The translations under genes and the position numbers were made by a program. Below the pieces are notes generated by a model that worked only from the letters and a program-made list of their open reading frames with translations, did no database searches and was not told the DNA's origin. A stretch of 64,000 bases of DNA from CAZKTO01 sp964555685 (GTDB taxonomy: Bacteria; Chloroflexota; Dehalococcoidia; SHYB01). Positions 33,822 through 41,602 of this stretch are shown here, piece by piece (position 1 is the first letter of the stretch; each line of letters starts with the position of its first letter). The DNA is taken from NCBI GenBank assembly GCA_964555685.1, contig CAZKTO010000008.1, forward strand, positions 1-64,000, read 5' to 3'.

Positions 33822-34089
33822 CCATCGCCGAGGACGGTCCGCCCGCGCCATCCTCGGTGTCGCGAGGAGTATACCAGGCCGATGCGAGAAGCAAGCCCCG
33901 GACGCCCTCGCAACGGCGTTGCCTCAAAACCCCCTCCCCCTCGATGGGGGAGGGTGAGGATGGGGTGAAACCTGACCTGATGACCCGCATTTCGGGATGG
34001 CTTCATTGGTACAAGCTGGCGGCGCCGCAGTTGACGGCGCAGGGTGCGGAGCGTATAAGGATGGCAACCTCGCACCCAGGAGCCATCCC
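33822..34089. repeat. Intergenic region with palindromic repeat family P, copy 3
   Basis: 33934-33998 holds CCCCTCCCCC-TCGAT-GGGGGAGGG, then GGATGGGGTGAAACCTGACC and the arm CATTTCGGGATGG (inverse of the TCATCCCGAAAT arm of copies 1 and 2). The rest has no gene. Confidence 0.7.
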
Positions 34090-34596
34090 GTGACCACCCA
34101 GTCCGTCATCACTCCAGAGGCGCAGGCCTGCATCGGCCGCACCGGGCCCAAACGCACCTTCCAGGTCACCCAGCGCGACATCCTCCGGTTCGCCATCGCC
34201 ATCGGAGACAAGAACCCCCTCTGGCGCGACGCCGAGTACGCCAAACAGACGCCCTGCGGGGGCGCCGTCGCGCCGCCGTTCTTCATGACGGTGGTCAGCC
34301 TCAACGAGATGGACCTGGACGACATGGTGGAGAGCGGGCTGGGTAAGGAGCAGGACCTGCGAATGTCCGTGCCGACCCCCGGCTTCCCGGGCGCCATGGC
34401 CACCGGGCGGGAGATCGAGTTTGGGGAACCGATCCGCCCAGGCGATACCATCGCCTTCCAAGAGAAGCTGGTGGATATCTACGAGAAGCAGGGGCGCCGC
34501 GGGCCCATGATCTTCGTCATCGCCGAGCGTACCTACACGAACCAGCGCGGCCAGATGGTCGTCCGCGAGCGCGCCGGTCTCATCCGGCACAAGTGA
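34090..34596 (+). CDS. MaoC-like dehydratase, FAS1-type N-terminal domain protein
   Basis: 168 residues from GTG 34090 with CAGGAG upstream. It is a hot-dog fold: GPKRTFQVTQRDILRFAIAI GDKNPLWRD-type motif, YAKQTPCGGAVAPPFFMTVV and REIEFGEPIRPGDTIAFQEK. This is the MaoC_dehydrat_N domain seen in hydroxyacyl-ACP/CoA dehydratases, usually the subunit that pairs with a second MaoC protein. The partner is the next gene, 8 bp downstream. Together they probably hydrate or dehydrate an enoyl-/3-hydroxyacyl-CoA. Confidence 0.83.
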   Translation: MTTQSVITPEAQACIGRTGPKRTFQVTQRDILRFAIAIGDKNPLWRDAEYAKQTPCGGAVAPPFFMTVVSLNEMDLDDMVESGLGKEQDLRMSVPTPGFPGAMATGREIEFGEPIRPGDTIAFQEKLVDIYEKQGRRGPMIFVIAERTYTNQRGQMVVRERAGLIRHK

Positions 34597-34604
34597 GGGA
34601 CCCT

Positions 34605-35057
34605 ATGCCAGCGCAAACCCTGCGGCCCTCCCCCTATTACGAGGATGTGACGGTGGGCATGGAGCTGCCGTCGCTCACCAAGCACGCCAACGAGCTCCAG
34701 CTCTTCCTCTTCAGCGCCGTCACCTGGGACACCCATCGGACCCACTGGGACATCCCCTACTCGGTGAATACCGAGAAGCTGCCGGGCATCCTGGTCCACG
34801 GGCACCTGCAGGGCTCCTTCCTGGGCCAGCTCCTCACCGACTGGATCGGGCCCCTGGGACGCCTCAAGCGCATCAGCTACCAGAACCGGGGGATGGCCAT
34901 CCAGACGGACACGCTCGCCATCAAGGGGAAGGTCACGGGGAAGAAGGATGAGAACGGCGCCGGCCTGGTGACCTGCGAGGTGTGGGTCGAAAAGCAGACC
35001 GGCGATATCACCACGAACGGCGAGGCCACCGTCGAGCTGCCGCGCAGAGGGCGCTGA
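34605..35057 (+). CDS. MaoC-like dehydratase, second subunit
   Basis: 150 residues. ATG 34605 follows GAGGGA; a GTG at 34593 overlapping the previous stop is less likely. YYEDVTVGMELPSLTKHANE, LFLFSAVTWDTHRTHWDIPY, GILVHGHLQGSFLGQLLTDW and RISYQNRGMAIQTDTLAIKG are MaoC-type hot-dog motifs. D and H in the TWDTHRTHWD block occupy the place of the hydratase catalytic pair. Operon with the preceding subunit. Confidence 0.83.
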   Translation: MPAQTLRPSPYYEDVTVGMELPSLTKHANELQLFLFSAVTWDTHRTHWDIPYSVNTEKLPGILVHGHLQGSFLGQLLTDWIGPLGRLKRISYQNRGMAIQTDTLAIKGKVTGKKDENGAGLVTCEVWVEKQTGDITTNGEATVELPRRGR

Positions 35058-35064
35058 CACCGAG

Positions 35065-35109
35065 CACCTTCCCCCTCGACGGGGGAAGGTGCAGGATGGG
35101 GGTGAAACC
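35065..35109. repeat. Palindromic repeat family P, copy 4, abutting a start codon
   Basis: CACCTTCCCCC-TCGAC-GGGGGAAGGTG followed by CAGGATGGGGGTGAAACC and then the ATG of the next gene. The repeat tail matches copy 3 (GGATGGGGTGAAACC) and supplies the only purine-rich sequence before the start. Confidence 0.7.
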
Positions 35110-36198
35110 ATGGGCAAGTACACCTGCATCTCGGCGGACTCCCACGTCATCGAGCCGGGGGACCTGTGGCTCAAGTACATCGACCCGAAGTACCGGGACC
35201 GGGCCCCGCGCCTCGTCCGCGGGGAGACCCACGATAGCTACGTCTGCGGGGACATGGAGCTCCTGCCCATCGGCTCCGTCGCCGCCGCCGGCGTCCCCGG
35301 CGAGAAGATCCAGCGCCACGGCCGGTTCGAGACCCACGTCCCCCGCGGCGGATGGGACCCCCACGCCCGCCTGGCCGACATGGCGCGCGACGGCGTCGAG
35401 GCCGAGGTCCTCTACCCCACCATGGCCATGCGCCTCTTCGCCCTCAAGGAGCCGGACCTCCAGCTCGCCTGCTTCCAGGCCTACAACCGCTGGGTGGCCG
35501 ACTACTGCAAGGCCTACCCCGACCGCCTCAAGGCCGTGGGCGTCATCCCCATCGACGATATCGAGATCGCGGTGGCCGAGCTCGAGCGCTGCCGCCAGCT
35601 CGGGCTCGCGGGCGGGAGCATCGCCATCTACCAGAGCCCCGAGCGCCACTACGGCGACCGCTCCTTCGACCCCCTCTGGGCCGCCGCCGAGTCGATGGAC
35701 CTCCCCATCAGCCTCCACATCCTCACCGAGCGCAACCCCAAGCTCAAGCGCGACATCTCCGACGGCATCGTCGAGTCCTCGTGGGTCCAGCGGTCGCTAG
35801 GGCTCATGGTCTTCAACGGCGTGCTGGAGCGCTTCCCCAGGCTCAAGCTCGTCTCGGCGGAGAACGACATCGGCTGGGCGCCCTACTTCCTCGAGCGCAT
35901 CGACTACATCTTCGACCGGCGCCGGAACATCTATCCGATGAACCTCTCGAGGCGGGAGCTCCCCAGCGCCATGGTGAAACGCAGCCTGTACTTGACGTTC
36001 ATGCGCGACCGGATCGGCGTCCTCAACCGGCGCCACATCGGCCTCGAGCACATCCTCTGGTCCAGCGACTACCCGCATAACGACAGCACCTGGCCCAACT
36101 CGCAGAAGGTGATCGACTATCTGATGGAGGGGGTGCCGGCGGCGGAGCGGCGCAAGATCGTCTGCGACAACGCCGTGGCGCTGTATGGGTTTGCGTAG
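35110..36198 (+). CDS. Amidohydrolase 2 family hydrolase
   Basis: 362 residues from ATG 35110. MGKYTCISADSHVIEPGDLW provides the DxH metal motif. PISLHILTERNPK, LVSAENDIGWAPYFLERIDY and LWSSDYPHNDSTWPNSQKVI give the remaining ligands, with the late Asp in SSDYPH. It is in the same subgroup as the 41603 and 59128 proteins. It may be co-transcribed with the MaoC pair (52 bp upstream). Its 3-prime end (27 bp) is duplicated 100 bp downstream. Confidence 0.85.
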   Translation: MGKYTCISADSHVIEPGDLWLKYIDPKYRDRAPRLVRGETHDSYVCGDMELLPIGSVAAAGVPGEKIQRHGRFETHVPRGGWDPHARLADMARDGVEAEVLYPTMAMRLFALKEPDLQLACFQAYNRWVADYCKAYPDRLKAVGVIPIDDIEIAVAELERCRQLGLAGGSIAIYQSPERHYGDRSFDPLWAAAESMDLPISLHILTERNPKLKRDISDGIVESSWVQRSLGLMVFNGVLERFPRLKLVSAENDIGWAPYFLERIDYIFDRRRNIYPMNLSRRELPSAMVKRSLYLTFMRDRIGVLNRRHIGLEHILWSSDYPHNDSTWPNSQKVIDYLMEGVPAAERRKIVCDNAVALYGFA

Positions 36199-36297
36199 AG
36201 CGGCAGGCCGAAGCCCAGATTGCCACGGTCCCCGATGGAATCGGGGTACCTCGCAATGACGGTAGGGGGTCGCCGTGGCGCTGTACGGGTTTGCGTA
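36171..36297. repeat. 27-bp direct duplication of the gene end flanking a nested palindrome
   Basis: 36171-36197 and 36271-36297 match at 26 of 27 bases (CGCCGTGGCGCTGTA-GGGTTTGCGTA). Between them lies ATTGC-cacggt-CCCCGAT-gga-ATCGGGG-tacctc-GCAAT, a nested inverted repeat. This looks like an inserted small element with a long target duplication. Confidence 0.7.
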
Positions 36298-36304
36298 ACG
36301 GATG

Positions 36305-36442
36305 AGGGCGGGCAGGCACTCTTCGGCTTCCCCTTTCGCTGACCGCCACGCTTCGCTCGCGGCTACGGCTCAGGGCTTCGGCTAAGAATAGGGCAGGCTC
36401 GGGCCTGCCCCTACGCGGGCCGACACGGGGGTTGGCCCCTAC
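36305..36442 (-). repeat. REP-like compound element R, copy 1
   Basis: 36305-36414 is an inverted copy of 45668-45780 (shared GGCAGGC, CTTCGGCTTCCCC, CGCTTCGCTCGCGGCTACGG, CAGGGCTTCGGCTAAGAA, GGGCAGGC..GCCTGCCCCTAC). A second palindrome ends with GGCCCCTAC at 36442 and contains the TAG stop codon of the DUF35 gene. Confidence 0.85.
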
Positions 36443-36858
36443 GCCGGCCTAAATTTCAGCAGCGTGATTTCGGGCGTCACGTCCTCGAAGACCGGCTGGA
36501 CCAGCATCCCCGCGCGCACGTCCGCCGGGGCGCAGCCCACGATGTTGGTGACCAGGCGAAGGCCCTGCTCTTCCTCCAGCTCGACCAGGCCCACCACGTA
36601 CGGCGCGTCCTGCTCGAAGCCCGGCACCACCACGTGGTGCGTCACGATGAAGCTATAGAGCCTGCCCCGGCCGGAGACCTTGACGTTGCCGATGTCCATC
36701 GAGTGGCAGTGGCGGCAGACGGGCGCAGGGTAGTGGACGAAGCGCCCGCAGGCGTTGCAGCGCTTGAGGACGATCTCGTGGCGGCGCAGGCCATCCCAGA
36801 AGTCGCGCGACTCCAGGCTCGGCTGCGGCAGCGGCTTGGCGGACTCGTGTGTCACCAT
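36439..36858 (-). CDS. DUF35 zinc-ribbon/OB-fold protein
   Basis: 139 residues. SRDFWDGLRRHEIVLKRCNA gives the start of the rubredoxin-like zinc ribbon CNACGRFVHYPAPVCRHCH (C-x2-C, C-x2-C). An OB-fold follows (GRGRLYSFIVTHHVVVPGFE, PYVVGLVELEEEQGLRLVTN). DUF35 proteins are partners of thiolases and thiolase-like aldolases and bind acyl-CoA. A thiolase-like gene lies downstream on the same strand, with a thiolase remnant between. The stop codon TAG is the first bases of a REP palindrome. Confidence 0.88.
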   Translation of the reverse strand: MVTHESAKPLPQPSLESRDFWDGLRRHEIVLKRCNACGRFVHYPAPVCRHCHSMDIGNVKVSGRGRLYSFIVTHHVVVPGFEQDAPYVVGLVELEEEQGLRLVTNIVGCAPADVRAGMLVQPVFEDVTPEITLLKFRPA

Positions 36859-37158
36859 CTCGGCCTCTTGTCCGGCCCTAACCCCGGCCTTCGGCCACCC
36901 CTTCCCTTCAGGGAAGGAGACGGGGGATAGGGCTCTCTCCCCTCGTTCCTTGTTCCTCGACCCTTCTCCTACATGTGGGGTAGACGATGCCGCCGCCCAT
37001 GGGCCCCGCGCCCCCGGTCACGAGGCAGATGCTCAGGTCCGGCATCAGCCGGGACCGGCTCGCCACGAAGCAGCTCCATCGCGCCCTCCGTGGTATCCTT
37101 GAACGTCCGGCTGCGTCGTCTCTCCAGCCGGCATACCACTCCACAAGGCCATCCTCCC
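36859..37158. other. 300-bp region with thiolase remnant and hairpin repeat
   Basis: 36880-36925 has CCCCTTCCCTTCAGGGAAGG-type repeat sequence. 36971-37040 is a remnant of a thiolase gene end (separate entry). No intact gene. Confidence 0.55.
36971..37040 (-). pseudogene. Thiolase C-terminus remnant
   Basis: PDLSICLVTGGAGPMGGGIV and Y match the last residues of the intact thiolase-like protein (ASICLVTGGAGPMGGGIVYH). In DNA the block GATGCCGCCGCCCATGGGCC through GAGGCAGATGCTC is nearly identical to 37475-37530. It is a partial duplication left by recombination. Confidence 0.75.
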
Positions 37159-37428
37159 ATGAAAGTCTTCTGGCGCGAAAGCAAGTCCGGCGAGCACCTC
37201 ATCCTCGAACTCGACAACGGCGACCTCACCCGGGCCGGCTTTATCCTCCGCACACCCCGCGGCTTCGACGCCGTCGCCCAGACCCACAGCTACGCCCCGG
37301 AACGCTCCAAGAACGGCCTCCCAACCATCGAAGAGGCCCGCCGCTTCGTCGAGTCCTTCAGCCCCTGGGAGGAGTTCGGCGGCGTCGCCGGCCTCCGCGT
37401 CGAGCCCGGCGTCCGCCCCCGAGGCTAA
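37159..37428 (+). CDS. Small hypothetical protein, 89 aa
   Basis: ATG 37159, with weak upstream purines. MKVFWRESKSGEHLILELDN, GDLTRAGFILRTPRGFDAVA and IEEARRFVESFSPWEEFGG look like a genuine small alpha/beta protein with good codon pattern. No family recognised. It sits between the thiolase remnant and the intact thiolase-like gene, on the opposite strand. Confidence 0.55.
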   Translation: MKVFWRESKSGEHLILELDNGDLTRAGFILRTPRGFDAVAQTHSYAPERSKNGLPTIEEARRFVESFSPWEEFGGVAGLRVEPGVRPRG

Positions 37429-37460
37429 CCCCTCCAGAGGCCCCCGCTCATCTGCCTCGC

Positions 37461-38612
37461 CTACTTCGTGTGGTAGACGATGCCGCCGCCCATGGGCCCC
37501 GCGCCCCCGGTCACGAGGCAGATGCTCGCGTCTTTGACCTGGCGCGGGCCCGCATCGCCCCGGAGCTGGGAGACGGCCTCGCAGGTGTGATTCAGGCCGT
37601 GGATGTAGCCCTCCGAGATGAGGCCGCCGTGGGTGTTCACCGGGACCTTCCCCTCGAGGGCGATGGCGCCGCTGGCGACGAAGGGCCCGCCCTCGCCCTT
37701 CTTGCAGAAGCCGAAGTCCTCCAACTGGCACATCATCGAATAGGTGAAGCAGTCGTAGATCTCGGCGAAGTCCATGTCCTCCGGGCCCACGCCGGTGCGC
37801 TCCCACAGCACCTTGCCCACGTGCGCCCCGTACATCACGGTCATGTCCTCCCAGAGCTCCCAGTTCGGCCGGCCGAAGCTCCCAGAGGCATGCCCCTTGA
37901 TGTAGACCGGCTTGCGCCGGAGGGCGCGCGCCCGCTCCGCCGTGGTCACCACCACCGCGCAGGCGCCGTCCACCTCGGAGGTGCAATCGAAGATGCGCAA
38001 GGGCTCGTTGATCCACCGGGCCGCGAGGTAGTCCTCCATGGTGATCGGCTGCCGGTAGATGGCCCGCGGGTTGAGCGTCGCGTTCCGCCGCTGATTGATG
38101 GCGATGGCCCCCAGGTGCTCGTGCTTGGTGCCGTACTTCTCCATGTGCGTCCGGCACCACATGGCGAACCACTGGGGCGGGACCATGTAGCCATAGGGGA
38201 GCGTGAACTGCTCCCGCAGGCCCTGGGTGGACGGCCTGCCGTGACCGAAGCGATGGCCCGAGCGGCCGTTCAGCGCCCGGTAGACCACGCACACCTCGGC
38301 GACGCCCGAGGCGACGGCGTTGGCCGCCTCCCCCACCACGCCCACGGCATAGTTGCCGCCGCCGTGAATATCGATGTTCCAGTTCAGCCGCTCGATGCCC
38401 AGCACGTCGGCCACGTCGAGGGTATGGACCGAGTCGTTGGCGGCGAAGGTCACGAGGCTATCGACGTCCTTGGGGCTGAGGCCCGCGTCGCGGATGGCGT
38501 TGAGGCAGGCCTCGGCGGCCAGGGCCATGACGCTCTTGCCCGAGGCTCGCGTGATGGGCGTCCAGCCGATGCCGGCGATGGCCGTCTTGTCTTCGATGGG
38601 GTTGTGGGTCAT
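37461..38612 (-). CDS. Thiolase-like protein (SCP2-thiolase/Ltp2-like)
   Basis: 383 residues from ATG 38612. DKTAIAGIGWTPITRASGKS, NDSVHTLDVADVLGIERLNW, AEIYDCFTYSMMCQLEDFGF and VPVNTHGGLISEGYIHGLNH with the C-terminal GGAGPMGGGIVY block mark the SCP2-thiolase-like group. The usual nucleophilic Cys of true thiolases is not seen at its position (DIHGGGNYAVGV). The protein is therefore more likely a DUF35-dependent aldolase of the Ltp2 kind than a condensing thiolase. Its start overlaps the upstream CoA-transferase stop by 4 bp (ATGA), so both are in one operon. Confidence 0.82.
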   Translation of the reverse strand: MTHNPIEDKTAIAGIGWTPITRASGKSVMALAAEACLNAIRDAGLSPKDVDSLVTFAANDSVHTLDVADVLGIERLNWNIDIHGGGNYAVGVVGEAANAVASGVAEVCVVYRALNGRSGHRFGHGRPSTQGLREQFTLPYGYMVPPQWFAMWCRTHMEKYGTKHEHLGAIAINQRRNATLNPRAIYRQPITMEDYLAARWINEPLRIFDCTSEVDGACAVVVTTAERARALRRKPVYIKGHASGSFGRPNWELWEDMTVMYGAHVGKVLWERTGVGPEDMDFAEIYDCFTYSMMCQLEDFGFCKKGEGGPFVASGAIALEGKVPVNTHGGLISEGYIHGLNHTCEAVSQLRGDAGPRQVKDASICLVTGGAGPMGGGIVYHTK

Positions 38613-39874
38613 GGCGAAACGGCCTCCCAGTTGACCACGCCGCGCTGCTTCAGATCGTCGATCTGGGCGTCCGAGTAGCCCAGCCAGCGCATGATCTCGC
38701 GGGTGTGCTGGCCCAGGGCCGGCGGAGCGCCCTGAATCTTGCCCGGCGTCTTGGACAGGTTGAACGGCAGCCCCGTCTGCCACATCTCGCCAAGCGTCGC
38801 GTGGCGGTAGCGCACCGACCAGCCGTGCGCCTTGACCTCCGGATGATCGGGGAAGCGCTCGCCCTCGTGCCCGTAGTGGAGCTTCGAGACCTCGCAGGGC
38901 ACGCCGGCCGCATCGAGGGCCGCGAACCACTGGCCGGCCGTCCTTGTCCTGAACCGCTCCTCGAGCGCGGCGGCCAGCGCCTTGGCGTTCCTCGTCCGCG
39001 CCTCGCGCGTCGCGAAGCGCGCGTCGCTCGCCAGCTCCGGCGCGCCCACCGCCTTGCACAGGCCCTTCCAGTGCGCGTCCTTGACGGCGACGATGCAGAC
39101 CCAGCCCTCCTTCGTCTCGTAGAGCCGGTAGAGGGGGCCGAAGCCCGTCGCCTGCGAGTCCAGGTTGGGCCGCTGGGGCACACGCTCGGAGCCGAGCCCC
39201 GATTCGTAATCGGGGCGAATCCTGAGCGACTGAGCGTGACGCGAGGGAGTCGAAGGACCTGCACTGAGCACCACGTCCGAGTGGAGGAAGAGGCCGGCGT
39301 CGATCATGCGCGAGCCGACGAACTGCCCCTCGCCGGTGCGGACCCGGTGGTAGAGGGCCAGCAGCATGCTCAGGCCGCCCATCATGGCCTGCGTGTAGTC
39401 GCAGATGCCGGTCTTGAGCCAGGTGGTGGGCGGGTTCCCCTCGCCGGCCAGGCGCTCGAGCGTGCCGCAGTAGGCCTGCATGATCTGATCGAGGCCGCCC
39501 CGATGCGATCGGGGACCATCGAACCCAAAGGGCACGTTGTGGCAGTAGACCAGGTCCGAGTTGTACTTGCGCAGCGTCTCGTAGTCGACCTTCAGCCGCT
39601 CGGCGACGCCGGGCCTCCAGTTCTGGTGGACGATGTCCATCCGCCCGGCCAGCTTGTAGCAGATCTCCTGGCCCTCGGGCTGGTAGAGGTCCACGGCGAT
39701 GGCGCGCTTGCCGCGCTGGCAGCCGAAGAAGGCCCAGTTGGTGCGCATGGGGTCGCCCGTGGCGCGCTCGAGCTTGATAACGTCGGCGCCCAGGTCAGCG
39801 AGGAGCTGGGGGCCCAGGGGGCCCGCCAGGAAGTCGCCCATGTCCAGGACCTTGACGTTCTCCAGGGCGTGCAT
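38609..39874 (-). CDS. Family III CoA-transferase (CaiB/BaiF) with in-frame repeat
   Basis: 421 residues, ATG 39874. LENVKVLDMGDFLAGPLGPQ, LLADLGADVIKLERATGDPM, QNWRPGVAERLKVDYETL and GGLDQIMQAYCG with the catalytic Asp129 are classical. It transfers CoA between carboxylic acids. Residues ~205-232 (PSRHAQSLRIRPDYESGLGS) are encoded by repeat sequence (39180-39260) with a CCCCGATT..AATCGGGG hairpin and GAGGGAGTCGAAGGAC. Such a stretch is absent in normal family members. Translationally coupled to the thiolase-like gene. Confidence 0.88.
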   Translation of the reverse strand: MHALENVKVLDMGDFLAGPLGPQLLADLGADVIKLERATGDPMRTNWAFFGCQRGKRAIAVDLYQPEGQEICYKLAGRMDIVHQNWRPGVAERLKVDYETLRKYNSDLVYCHNVPFGFDGPRSHRGGLDQIMQAYCGTLERLAGEGNPPTTWLKTGICDYTQAMMGGLSMLLALYHRVRTGEGQFVGSRMIDAGLFLHSDVVLSAGPSTPSRHAQSLRIRPDYESGLGSERVPQRPNLDSQATGFGPLYRLYETKEGWVCIVAVKDAHWKGLCKAVGAPELASDARFATREARTRNAKALAAALEERFRTRTAGQWFAALDAAGVPCEVSKLHYGHEGERFPDHPEVKAHGWSVRYRHATLGEMWQTGLPFNLSKTPGKIQGAPPALGQHTREIMRWLGYSDAQIDDLKQRGVVNWEAVSP

Positions 39875-40014
39875 AGGGCTCACCCGGTTTGGTCTAACCG
39901 TCTCTGTACTCTGTGCACCGACCTCTCCCTTGATCCCTCTCCCACAAGGAGAGGGACACTCCGTGATCCTTGCTATCGCCCCTTCCCCGCTGGGGAAGGG
40001 GCCGGGGGTTAGGT

Positions 40015-41187
40015 TTACACCGCCTTCGCCGCGCGGAGCGCCTCGATCTCGTCCCGCGAGAGGCCGGCCCCAAGGAGCACCTCGTCGGTGTGCTGGCCGG
40101 GCCGGGCGCGCCCGCCGCGCACCTTGGGCGGCGTCTTGCGCATGGTGTAGGGCACGCCGCCCTGCCGCACGCGGCCGAACTCGGGGTCGTCCACCTCGAC
40201 GATGTAGCCGTTGTGCCGGATCTGCGGGTCCTCGAAGGCGGCCGAGGCGTGCTGTACCGGCAGCACGATGCAGTCGAGCTCGGCGAACTTCTTGTCCAGC
40301 TCGGCCCAGGTGCGCTCCTTGAACCGCCCGGCCATGTGGTTGTACACGCGGTACTGCTCCTCCTCCGGCACGTTGACCGGGATCGCCTGCAGGTCCATCG
40401 GAAGCCCCAGCCAGTCCGAGTACTCCTTGCGGAACCGGCGGGTCCCCATGGTGTAGAACCAGACGCCGTCCTTGGACTCGAAGATCGTCGGGAGCCAGGG
40501 GACCAGCTTGCCGTTGACCATGGCGTTGGGCCCTGCGGCGCCGCCCTTCTCCGTGCGCCAGTAGCGCATCGTCATATTGGCGATGAGCCCCTGGGCCAAC
40601 GATGTCTCCACGTGCTGGCCCTGGCCCGTGGCCTCTCGCACGATGAGGGCGGCCAGGGTGGCGTAGGCGGCCATGAAGAACGCCCCGATGGCCGGGACCG
40701 GCACGCCGATCATGATGGGGCCGGAGCGGCTGATGGCCGGCTGGGCCGAGTGCAGCGGCTGCTCGGCCTGGATTCCGAGCCGCGCCTGGACCAGGGCGTC
40801 GTAGCCGGGGCGGTTCGCCAGCGGGCCCGTCGAACCGTAGCCCGTGATGGTGGTGTAGACCAGGCGCGGGTTCAGCCGGCTCAGCGTCTCGTAGCCGGCG
40901 CCGAGCCTGGCGGCGACGCCGGGGGCGTAGCTCTCGATGAGCACGTCGGCGCGCTGGACGAGCCGGTGCAGGGCCTGCTGGGCGGGGCGTTTGGTCAGAT
41001 CGAGGGTGAGGCTCTTCTTGCCCCGGTCCCATACCAGCTCGCCGGGGTAGGGACGATCGGCGCCGCGGCTCGGAGGGTCGATCTTGATGACCTGGGCGCC
41101 GTTATCGGCCAGCGTCATGCCGACGAGCTGCCCCGGCATCGTCTGGCTCAGGTCCAGCGCCGTGATCCCGTCGAGTGCCCCGCTCAT
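40015..41187 (-). CDS. Family III CoA-transferase (CaiB/BaiF)
   Basis: 390 residues from ATG 41187. LDGITALDLSQTMPGQLVGM, TLADNGAQVIKIDPPSRGAD, ESYAPGVAARLGAGYETLSR and RPGYDALVQARLG with Asp130 as the predicted nucleophile. The C-terminus ARPGQHTDEVLLGAGLS is typical. Separated from the next CoA-transferase by a 140-bp spacer with two hairpin repeats (39930-40012). Substrate pair unknown. Confidence 0.9.
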   Translation of the reverse strand: MSGALDGITALDLSQTMPGQLVGMTLADNGAQVIKIDPPSRGADRPYPGELVWDRGKKSLTLDLTKRPAQQALHRLVQRADVLIESYAPGVAARLGAGYETLSRLNPRLVYTTITGYGSTGPLANRPGYDALVQARLGIQAEQPLHSAQPAISRSGPIMIGVPVPAIGAFFMAAYATLAALIVREATGQGQHVETSLAQGLIANMTMRYWRTEKGGAAGPNAMVNGKLVPWLPTIFESKDGVWFYTMGTRRFRKEYSDWLGLPMDLQAIPVNVPEEEQYRVYNHMAGRFKERTWAELDKKFAELDCIVLPVQHASAAFEDPQIRHNGYIVEVDDPEFGRVRQGGVPYTMRKTPPKVRGGRARPGQHTDEVLLGAGLSRDEIEALRAAKAV

Positions 41188-41602
41188 GGTGAGCCGGACG
41201 ATAGCACCGGCCCCAACCCATGTCAACGCGGGCCGGGCTTCATCCCGGGTCGTTTAGAGAGACTTGCATAACTTCCTAAAGTACCTGGCGTTCTGGCCCT
41301 CTCCCTCCTGTCCCTCTCCTGAATGGAGAGGGACGATACCCCCTTCCTCTTTAGGGAAGGGGGCCAGGGGGTTAGGGCACGAGGGGCGTGAGCGAAGACC
41401 GAGATTTAGCAATCAATGCTCGGCTCCGTAGTTGTTCTGGGAAAACCCGGGCTTGCACAAAAACCCCTTCCCCTGTATCCATACTCCTCCCGTGGGGTAG
41501 AATAGGCTCGGCCAAGGGGCGGGCAGAGGCGAGCGTCTGCTCGTTCTTGCCTGCCCCTCAAGAGACGCCACGGCCACAAACAGGCGTATGGGAGCACCCA
41601 CC
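41188..41602. other. 415-bp intergenic region with a long repeat
   Basis: The main content is repeat S copy 1 (41295-41378). A TAGAAT near 41499 could be a -10 box for the amidohydrolase. No coding sequence. Confidence 0.5.
41295..41378 (+). repeat. 84-bp repeat S, copy 1
   Basis: Two hairpins in tandem (CCCTCTCC..GGAGAGGG and CCCCCTTCC..GGAAGGGGG). The reverse complement matches 50444-50527 at 82 of 84 positions, with both differences in one hairpin loop. Confidence 0.9.

Noticed and set aside
37461..39059. 532-residue version of the thiolase-like protein extending upstream of 38612
   Set aside because: The extension overlaps the CoA-transferase in another frame; ATG 38612 with 4-bp coupling is the natural start.
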